From an uncultured Ruminococcus sp. (lineage in GTDB: Bacteria; Bacillota; Clostridia; Oscillospirales; Acutalibacteraceae), in NCBI GenBank assembly GCA_902762335.1, contig CACWNZ010000066.1, positions 1 through 14,431 of the forward strand: a stretch of 14,431 nucleotides of DNA. Reading direction: 5' to 3'. The translations under genes were made by a program, and so were the position numbers. This document shows positions 5,682-11,169 of this stretch, one piece after another. Below the pieces are notes generated by a model. That model saw nothing but the letters and a program-made list of their open reading frames with translations. It was not told where the DNA came from and ran no database searches. Numbering within the stretch: the first letter of the stretch is position 1; the number at the start of each line of letters is the position of its first letter.

Positions 5682-6194
5682 ATAAATAATAACGTTATAT
5701 TAGAAAAGACTCTAAAATTTGCCGCAAGAATAGTAAAGCTCTATCAATATCTTGTAAAAGAGAAAAAAGAATCAATTATTTCAAAACAAATTATAACCGC
5801 AAAGTATGTCTCCCGCCTCTAAGGCGGCGGGAGACATATATCCGTTCAGTGGGAGTAAAATCTCCCACTGAACGTCAGCAAGCCTGCGGCTTGCCTTTGC
5901 TTGTTGAAAGCAAAGCTTTTAAGAAGCGGAACGTCTATCGGAGCAAACGCAAATGAAGCTGTTTATGGTGTAAGCCGGGCTGATTTTATTTCTAAGCTGC
6001 AAATATCCCTGAAGGAAACCGCAGAAACAGAATATTGGCTCAGGCTGCTTGTAATGTCAGGATATATCGATGAAGCTCAAGGCAATTCAATGATAAACGA
6101 TTGTCTTGAAATAAAGAAAATACTTATCGCTTCGTTGAAAACCGCAAAAGACAAGAAACGCCCCGTCACTGAGGTGCCGGGGCTCAGAGAATAA
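5682..6194 (+). pseudogene. Four-helix-bundle protein gene (23S rRNA IVP type), interrupted
   Basis: Read in one frame, the N-terminal part is INNNVILEKTLKFAARIVK followed by LYQYLVKEKKESIISKQ. After a break it continues LLRSGTSIGANANEAVYGVS...DFISKLQISLKETAETEYWLRLLVMSGYID...NDCLEIKKILIASLKTAK. This is the four-helix-bundle family of TIGR02436/PF05635, about 115-125 residues, whose members include proteins encoded in 23S rRNA intervening sequences and the Avd protein of diversity-generating retroelements. Two lesions are visible. The expected start codon is ATA (5682), although AAGGAAG lies about 10 nt upstream. A 111-bp palindromic insertion brings a TAA at 5820, while keeping the downstream frame. 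A TTG at 5901 could start a 97-residue C-terminal fragment. The last 13 residues before the stop come from element copy 3. Confidence 0.8.
5799..5909 (+). mobile_element. 111-bp cloverleaf-forming insertion inside the four-helix-bundle gene
   Basis: GCAAAG occurs at 5799-5804 and again at 5910-5915, flanking an insert of 111 bp (37 codons). Inside, GCAAAG (5799-5804) pairs with CTTTGC (5895-5900). Between these lie three hairpins: TATGTCTCCCGCC/GGCGGGAGACATA (5805-5817, 5826-5838), CGTTCAGTGGGAG/CTCCCACTGAACG (5843-5855, 5862-5874) and GCAAGCC/GGCTTGC (5878-5884, 5888-5894). All stems are perfect, with junctions of 0, 4, 3 and 0 nt. It carries no ORF. It is best explained as a non-autonomous miniature element moved in trans; palindrome-rich IS200/IS605-derived elements are one known class of this kind. 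The direct repeat could be a target duplication or recognition site. Confidence 0.6.
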
Positions 6195-6286
6195 CGAATA
6201 GTGAATAGAGAATAGTTAATATTGATGCTCCGAGGGGCGTTTCTGTATTATTCTCTATTCACTATTCTCTTTTCTTTATTCTCTAA
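6155..6286 (+). repeat. tRNA-trailer pseudoknot-type element, copy 3
   Basis: Arm A GAAACGCCCC (6155-6164) pairs perfectly with A' (6234-6243). Arm B GAATAGTGAATAGAGAATA (6196-6214) pairs perfectly over 19 bases with B' (6249-6267). The same TGAG-capped GC hairpin lies at 6160-6183. The B region is nearly identical to copy 1, whereas the left end matches copy 2, so copies look mosaic. This copy is not next to a tRNA: it overlaps the end of the four-helix-bundle frame and supplies its stop codon. A second, truncated copy of that gene begins 18 bp after it. Confidence 0.65.
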
Positions 6287-6303
6287 AATATAGGAGAACG
6301 TAT

Positions 6304-6384
6304 ATGTATAGTCAAAGTCCGTTGTTGGAAAAGTCTTTAAGATTTGCCGCAAGAATAGTAAAGCTCTGTCAATATCTATATTAA
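6304..6384 (+). pseudogene. Truncated second copy of the four-helix-bundle gene, 26 residues
   Basis: After GGAG with 7-nt spacing an ATG opens MYSQSPLLEKSLRFAARIVK followed by LCQYLY, then stops. Residues 8-25 match the N-terminus of the neighbouring interrupted copy (LEKTLKFAARIVKLYQYL), with only a few changes. The homology ends exactly where the terminator of the opposing queH gene begins. This start is intact, unlike the ATA of the first copy. It is a remnant of a tandemly repeated element-plus-gene unit. Confidence 0.75.
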
Positions 6385-6386
6385 AC

Positions 6387-6414
6387 CGCCCGCCACCGTA
6401 TAACGTGACGGGCG
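6387..6414 (-). terminator. Terminator of queH
   Basis: CGCCCGTCAC and GTGGCGGGCG (minus strand) form a 10-bp stem with one T:G wobble and an 8-nt loop, followed by GTTTAAT. It starts 8 nt after the queH stop codon. Confidence 0.65.
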
Positions 6415-6421
6415 TTACCGA

Positions 6422-7069
6422 TTATTCCTTTCTGCCCTGCAGCTCGGTCAGGCGCGCCTGCTTTGAAAAAACACAGCCGCAGTAGTTCTGCCTGTATAGC
6501 GAATACTGCGCCGAGAGCTCTGTCGAGCGATTGTAGCCGCCGCGCTTTTTGAAGTCGGAATACAGATAAGGAACGCCGACAGCCTCGCTGATCTCGCCGC
6601 CTATGGAGTTGAGTACGGCGCTGTCTTTCTGCGGGCTTATGGTAAGAGTCGTTGTAAAATAATCAAAGCCGCCCGCCTTTGCGGTAAGGGCAGTCTCCAT
6701 AAGACGCATACGGTAGCATTTAAGACATCGCTCCCCGCGCTCGGGCTCGTTCTCAAGTCCCTTTGCCATGTCGAAAAATTCCTTCGGGTCGTATCTGCCC
6801 TCAATAATGCTTACGTCGGGACACATTTCCGAGATCAGCCTTTTTATTTCTTCTGCTCTGTGAAGATACTCGCTTGGGGGTGAGATGTTCGGGTTGTAAA
6901 AAAATACGGTGATATCAAAATACTGCGTGAGATATTCAAGAACGTAGCTGCTGCACGGAGCGCAGCAGGCGTGCAAAAGCAGACGGGGGCGTTTTCCAGC
7001 CGAAGCAAGGTCCTTTATGGTTTTATCAAGCACAAGCTGATAGTTCGTCTTAGGGGGCATTTCCATCAT
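6422..7069 (-). CDS. queH: Epoxyqueuosine reductase QueH
   Basis: Reduces epoxyqueuosine to queuosine at position 34 of tRNA-Asp, -Asn, -His and -Tyr, the last step of queuosine synthesis; cytoplasmic. The 215-residue protein has the complete PF02677 (DUF208) layout: LLLHACCAPCSSYVLEYL with C35-C36 and C39, FYNPNISPPSEYLHRAEEIKRL, ERCLKCYRMRL with C115 and C118, TTTLTISPQKD, and YCGCVFSK with C197 and C199. The clustered cysteines bind the iron-sulfur and iron centre. Starts at 7069, 7066 and 7060 are all possible, and none has a clear ribosome site. A TATAAT (7086-7081, minus strand) lies so close that the leader would be only about five nt, so translation may be nearly leaderless. It is followed by its own terminator. 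Confidence 0.95.
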   Translation of the reverse strand: MMEMPPKTNYQLVLDKTIKDLASAGKRPRLLLHACCAPCSSYVLEYLTQYFDITVFFYNPNISPPSEYLHRAEEIKRLISEMCPDVSIIEGRYDPKEFFDMAKGLENEPERGERCLKCYRMRLMETALTAKAGGFDYFTTTLTISPQKDSAVLNSIGGEISEAVGVPYLYSDFKKRGGYNRSTELSAQYSLYRQNYCGCVFSKQARLTELQGRKE

Positions 7070-7120
7070 CTCAGTCTTTCATTATAACGTAATATTAATC
7101 GCTGCGGCGAATAATAACTA

Positions 7121-7172
7121 AAGCTCATCGGACAGTTCCTTGCGCTTCTTATCCGATGAGCTTGATTTTTTT
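7121..7172. terminator. Hairpin terminator, probably bidirectional, between queH and the HAD gene
   Basis: AAGCTCATCGGA (7121-7132) and TCCGATGAGCTT (7152-7163) form a perfect 12-bp stem with a 19-nt loop. It lies directly after the HAD stop codon on the minus strand, where the downstream run is TTTAGTTATTATT. On the plus strand the T-run is better (ATTTTTTT, overlapping the HAD stop). It therefore ends HAD transcription and may block antisense reads. Confidence 0.65.
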
Positions 7173-7827
7173 AACGGGATATAAAGCTCAGTACGTCTGC
7201 GGGCGAGTCGGCTATGTATCCGGCGCCTGCGTTTTTCAGCTCCTCTACGGATCTGAAGCCCCAGCTTACGCCGCAGAAGCGTACGCCGGCATTTTTCGCC
7301 GTAAATACGTCTACGTCGCTGTCGCCTATATAAACGGTCTCGTCAAGCGATATGCCGAGCTTTTTTGTAATGCCGAAGATGCCGTCGGGCGCAGGCTTTC
7401 TCTCGCAGCCGTCACGCTTGCCCCATATCTCGGCAAATTCAAACTGAGGGAACAGAGCTTTTACTATCCTTTTTGAAAAAACGTCGGGCTTGTTGGAGTT
7501 TACCGCAAACAGTACGCCGTTATGCGCCATAGTCCCGAGCATTTCGGTTATTCCCGCAAAGGGTACGGTGTTGTCAAGACAGTGCGCGGCGTAGTATTCG
7601 TTGAAGGCGGAGTGAATCTGCGCCTTTATTTCGGGGCAGTAGCGCTCATCGTCCCCTGCGGCCCTGTCGATAAGTACAAGAATACCGCTTCCGACCATGA
7701 AGCGGTATTTCCCGGTATTATGTGTTCTGAAGCCGTGAAGGGACAGGGCGTGATTCATGGCACAGGCGAGATCCTCTATGGAATCCGCAAGAGTGCCGTC
7801 AAGATCAAAGATACATAGCTTTGTCAT
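7171..7827 (-). CDS. HAD-family hydrolase, phosphoglycolate phosphatase-like, 218 residues
   Basis: All four HAD motifs are present. Motif I is FDLDGTLADS with nucleophile D8 and acid D10. Motif II is FAVNSNKPD. The motif III lysine is in ERKPAPDGI. Motif IV is YIGDSDVDVFTAKNAG. A helical cap between motifs I and II makes it a Gph/PGMB-like subfamily I member. It probably removes phosphate from a small metabolite such as 2-phosphoglycolate; the substrate is not determined. I chose the ATG at 7827, because AAAGGA lies 9 nt upstream and the protein then begins MTKLCIFDLDGT. An upstream ATG (7845) would overlap the preceding stop by ATGA and add six residues, but lacks a ribosome site. It is the second gene of an operon with the lipoprotein gene. 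Confidence 0.9.
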   Translation of the reverse strand: MTKLCIFDLDGTLADSIEDLACAMNHALSLHGFRTHNTGKYRFMVGSGILVLIDRAAGDDERYCPEIKAQIHSAFNEYYAAHCLDNTVPFAGITEMLGTMAHNGVLFAVNSNKPDVFSKRIVKALFPQFEFAEIWGKRDGCERKPAPDGIFGITKKLGISLDETVYIGDSDVDVFTAKNAGVRFCGVSWGFRSVEELKNAGAGYIADSPADVLSFISR

Positions 7828-7841
7828 CGGGGCGTGTCCTT

Positions 7842-9719
7842 TCATTTTCTTTTGTTAAGAGAGGTATTCTTTCTTCTTGTGGCAAGCTTGTTGTCCGAGC
7901 CGGGGAGACCCGAGCTCTTGTGTCCGCCGCCGAGAGCAGCCGCGGGCAGCTTTTTCTTTCTTACTACTATCATCATTACCACGGCAATAAGCACGAGTAT
8001 CCCCGAAGCGACGGAGAAGAAGATTATGTCGGACATATTAGGCGAGGTAAGACTGTATTCTAACTCAAGCGCCGTACCCTTGAGCTGAAGCGAAACGGAG
8101 CCGTTCTCGGTCTTTGAGAGATCCGCTTTTTCGGTCTCGCCCTCTGATTTATACGAGAAGCTCTTTATTATATCGCCGCTGCGCGCCGTCAGCTTGTAAT
8201 AAACGGGTGTCTCGGCGTTTTTGCCGATAATTACAGATGAGAGGTCGAGACTGTCGGTGTAGCGCTTTATCGTTCTGAGGGTCATGAACTTGCTTTCGCT
8301 CGAATACTTTGAAGAGCTTTTTGCGCCGAATATCTTTGTGAAGATCTCGTTCATATTTTCGGGCGTACCGCTTGCGGTATAGGTGCAGATATAGCCCGTA
8401 TCTGTAAAGTCCTTGAGAGCGCCGTAGCCGAGGCTCTCTATATAGCTCTTTGTATAATCGGCTGCCTCGTCGCCTGCCGCGCCCTTTTCAAATCTGAAGG
8501 TGACCGTCTTGCGGATATTGTCGTTATCGAGGGGAGCCGCCTCTATCTCTATAGAATTGGCGGTGTACTGCTTGCCGTCGTTTATTCTCAGCTTCATATA
8601 TGAGCCGCCGTATTTTATTGCGGAGACCTTGCCGTATTGGTTGTTCTCAAGAAAATCGTCGGCTACGCGCCACGAGCCGTTCTCGTAAAGCTGACACTCG
8701 CTGAGCTCGGTGTTGTCCGCTACCGAATAAACGTATTCAACGGGAACGTTTGTGCCGTTGTTGCCTATGTAGTTTGAAAAATCAAGCTCCTCGTTAAAGG
8801 AATTCTGCTCTGCGAGCACGGTGCTGCCCTCTGCCTTGTCAAGATATTCGGCCTCGCCGTATTCGGTGTGCAGAAGCTTCTGCGTGTAGCTTCTCAGCTC
8901 GGTCTTGTTTATGTCCTTGAAGCTGACGGTATAATTGTAGGAATTGTTGGAGATGGGCCATTCGGCGGCAGCAGCCGAGGGCGTTACGGAAGCGAAGTAG
9001 CCCTTTATTTCGTCGTGTACGCTGTCAAAGGTAGATTGCGAAATGGTGAATATCACCTTTCTGTCGTAATAGGTCTCGGAGTCGTTGAAGTTGCCCTTTT
9101 TCTTAACGGTCTCAATGTGTATTCTCTGTATGGGATAGCCGTCGAGACAGTTTACCGAGATAACGGGGTCCGAGGTCTGTGTGTCGTCGTTGAGCGTAAC
9201 GGTGGTGCGGGTCTCGGCGGTGTCAAAGCTCAGACCGTCAAAGCCCTCTGATGAAGCGCCGTTTGCTATCCAATCACGAAGGAGCTGCGCGCTGCTGAAG
9301 TTTTCTTCTATCTTCCAGCCCTTTGTCATGACCGTATTGGGATGAGAGAAGCTCACCATAGTCTGCTGACCGAGAATATCGCTGGTCTGCTCTATGTATT
9401 CCTGCCTTGACTTGAAGGTCATCTCAAAGCTGTACTGTATTTTGCCGTCAACGTAGCCCTTTGAAGGGGTCAGCGCGTTGGGGCAGTATTTCTGCACGAC
9501 CTTTTCGAGGTTAGTCTCTGCATCGGAGCCTGTTTTTATCACGCTCTGCGGAAAGGTCATTACTATCGTCCTTTTGCCGGAGAAATTCTCGCTGAGAGAA
9601 AGCGTGGTCTGAAGATCTACGCTCTCGGGCTCCTGCTTTTTGCATGACGGCATAAGCAGCGCGGAGATGACCGCTAAAATGACAAGTATTGAGATACGGA
9701 TACGGATATTCTTTGACAA
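7842..9719 (-). CDS. Lipoprotein with C-terminal membrane anchor and internal repeats, unknown function, 625 residues
   Basis: I chose TTG at 9719, because AGGAAG lies 8 nt upstream and the protein then starts with a classical lipoprotein signal: MSKNIRIRISILVILAVISA, with the lipobox-like LMPSC at residue 26. A second hydrophobic segment (about 564-586) is followed by RKKK and a basic tail, so the large middle part should sit outside the membrane, tethered at both ends. The middle part holds three stretches with a similar strand-helix-strand pattern at about 49-116 (KRTIVMTF...YSFEMTF), 219-284 (RKVIFTIS...YNYTVSF) and 403-464 (RKTVTFRF...YICTYTA). They suggest an internal repeat. I recognise no family and propose no function. 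The next gene follows after 14 nt. Confidence 0.8.
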   Translation of the reverse strand: MSKNIRIRISILVILAVISALLMPSCKKQEPESVDLQTTLSLSENFSGKRTIVMTFPQSVIKTGSDAETNLEKVVQKYCPNALTPSKGYVDGKIQYSFEMTFKSRQEYIEQTSDILGQQTMVSFSHPNTVMTKGWKIEENFSSAQLLRDWIANGASSEGFDGLSFDTAETRTTVTLNDDTQTSDPVISVNCLDGYPIQRIHIETVKKKGNFNDSETYYDRKVIFTISQSTFDSVHDEIKGYFASVTPSAAAAEWPISNNSYNYTVSFKDINKTELRSYTQKLLHTEYGEAEYLDKAEGSTVLAEQNSFNEELDFSNYIGNNGTNVPVEYVYSVADNTELSECQLYENGSWRVADDFLENNQYGKVSAIKYGGSYMKLRINDGKQYTANSIEIEAAPLDNDNIRKTVTFRFEKGAAGDEAADYTKSYIESLGYGALKDFTDTGYICTYTASGTPENMNEIFTKIFGAKSSSKYSSESKFMTLRTIKRYTDSLDLSSVIIGKNAETPVYYKLTARSGDIIKSFSYKSEGETEKADLSKTENGSVSLQLKGTALELEYSLTSPNMSDIIFFSVASGILVLIAVVMMIVVRKKKLPAAALGGGHKSSGLPGSDNKLATRRKNTSLNKRK

Positions 9720-9753
9720 GGCTATCACTTCCTGAATTTTATTACACAATTAT

Positions 9754-9782
9754 ATTCTACTATTTTATAAATATATTGTAAA
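9754..9782 (-). promoter_or_regulatory. Promoter of the lipoprotein-HAD operon
   Basis: On the minus strand, TTTACA (9782-9777), a 17-bp spacer and TAGAAT (9759-9754). Transcription would start near 9747, about 28 nt before the TTG at 9719. A TATAAT overlapping it (9754-9749) is an alternative -10 without a -35. Confidence 0.5.
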
Positions 9783-9880
9783 GAGTTTTATTGAATAGTA
9801 GAAGAGGAAATTTACGGTTCATAAAAATGTGTCGGAATGGCAATAACCTTTGGCTGATTCTGACAAAATAAAAAAAATAA

Positions 9881-9899
9881 TTTGTTACTAAGTAACAAA
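9881..9899. promoter_or_regulatory. 19-bp perfect palindrome, probable regulator binding site
   Basis: TTTGTTACTAAGTAACAAA has 9-bp half sites around a central A. It lies in the intergenic region between the lipoprotein operon and the adhesin gene. Its centre is about 60 bp upstream of the predicted adhesin transcription start. This is a classic place for a dimeric activator, though a hairpin role in either transcript cannot be excluded. Confidence 0.55.
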
Positions 9900-9914
9900 A
9901 ATACAATAGTGTAA

Positions 9915-9943
9915 TTGACATAACAATATTGTGATGATAAAAT
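9915..9943 (+). promoter_or_regulatory. Promoter of the adhesin/pilin locus
   Basis: TTGACA (9915-9920), a 17-bp spacer and TAAAAT (9938-9943) with a TGA extension: a strong housekeeping promoter. The spacer holds the 10-bp palindrome ACAATATTGT (9923-9932), a possible operator. Transcription would begin near 9950, giving an 88-nt leader. Confidence 0.7.
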
Positions 9944-10037
9944 ATACATTAGATTTTCATAATTATGGGTGTATTATGTATATATTGCAGTCTGACCGTA
10001 ATGGTATTTGATACTCTGACAAAAGGAGCTAATAAAA

Positions 10038-11135
10038 ATGACAAGAGTAATAAAAAAGAAAGCACACATCATACTTACCGCAATACTGACCATTATGATA
10101 ATGCTCACGGCTATCCCTATTCAGAACACGGTGCAGAACAGAGTAGAGGCGGCGGGCTTCACCCTCAGCTCCGGAAGAATGTATTTTGATATAACTGATA
10201 TTCCTAACAAAAATGAATGGACAAACAGCGTATATCTCTATATTGACGGATGGGGCACCTTCAATAAGATGGATATATGTGAGGGCACTGATATCTATTA
10301 TATAAATCTTTCAGACTGGAATATGAATGGTGCAGGCTGGTATATGTTCACAAACAAAACCGGCTGGGACAATGTAAATGCAGGCGACAAGAGAAGGACA
10401 ACAGTTGGCCCGGGAAGTCTGTCAGACGTTTTCAACGGCGGCAAATACTGCTACTGGGCAGGAACATATACTGATATAGACGGTAAAAAGGTGTATGAGA
10501 TTGCAAGCTCTGCGGTTGCCCGCTATGGAGCTGTCACGGGCGGCACCAAGAAGATATATTTTGATGCCTCCATGTCAAAGCTTTCATACAGAACTGACAA
10601 CCTCAACAGAAACGGAGCAGCTGAGACAAACCCCGTGCATAAGGTGAGCAATGATGGAAAGTCAAGCTGTATTCCTTATGAGGACGGCAATGTCTACTAT
10701 TATATCACAGATGCTAACGGTACAAACAAGTGGAACGGTACTATGACCAAGGAAGCAGACAGCGACTTATGGTATGTAATGATTGATCCGTCCGTACATA
10801 AGAAGATAAGATTTACCGGATGGGCTAATCCGCTGAACAGCGACGATGCTGCAAACGGCGACGGAACAGCCATGATGACGATACCTACTGACGGCAATGA
10901 TACCTTCTTTGCGGACACGGGCGACACCGTGGTATATGCCGGAAACGGAGGCAACAGGGGCGGCTATTGGGGTAAAAAGGGAGATCTCCGTGATGCTGAG
11001 AAAGCCAAGAATAAAACTGTCGTTCCCGTACCCGATGCAAGCATGACAAAGAGCAATGACGTGCTCTATCTCAACTCCACCTTCTATGATTACTACAGCG
11101 ATTACGAGCTGAACGGCAGCAACAGGGCAGACTAG
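10038..11135 (+). CDS. Sortase-type fibro-slime adhesin, N-terminal part before the frameshift (365 residues)
   Basis: AAAGGAG about 10 nt before the ATG gives a strong start. A Sec signal peptide is clear: MTRVIKKKAHIILTAILTIM continuing IMLTAIPIQNTVQNRVEAA, cut near residue 39. The following 320 residues are rich in aromatic residues, Asn and Gly, with two beta-sandwich-like stretches starting MYFDITDIPNKNEWTNSVYLYIDGWG (about 48-73) and KKIYFDASMSKLSY (about 174-187), similar in feel to CBM26-like modules of gut clostridial surface proteins; this likeness is tentative. The frame stops at TAG 11133-11135 in the middle of a conserved-looking DYYSDYELNGSNRAD. Dropping one base lets it continue RNWVPFRQLSQAM into the next frame. 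It is therefore the first part of one 1366-residue gene, not a complete protein. Confidence 0.75.
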   Translation: MTRVIKKKAHIILTAILTIMIMLTAIPIQNTVQNRVEAAGFTLSSGRMYFDITDIPNKNEWTNSVYLYIDGWGTFNKMDICEGTDIYYINLSDWNMNGAGWYMFTNKTGWDNVNAGDKRRTTVGPGSLSDVFNGGKYCYWAGTYTDIDGKKVYEIASSAVARYGAVTGGTKKIYFDASMSKLSYRTDNLNRNGAAETNPVHKVSNDGKSSCIPYEDGNVYYYITDANGTNKWNGTMTKEADSDLWYVMIDPSVHKKIRFTGWANPLNSDDAANGDGTAMMTIPTDGNDTFFADTGDTVVYAGNGGNRGGYWGKKGDLRDAEKAKNKTVVPVPDASMTKSNDVLYLNSTFYDYYSDYELNGSNRAD

Positions 11136-11169
11136 AAACTGGGTTCCCTTCAGACAGCTCTCTCAGGCC

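Noticed and set aside
5799..5909. A CRISPR-like or rho-independent terminator explanation for the palindromes in the insert
   Set aside because: The three hairpins have different sequences, there is no spacer-repeat pattern, and no stem is followed by a T-run.
11124..11136. Programmed +1 frameshift like that of prfB
   Set aside because: AGGG lies upstream, but the shift codon GAC cannot re-pair in the +1 frame and the spacing does not match the prfB signal.
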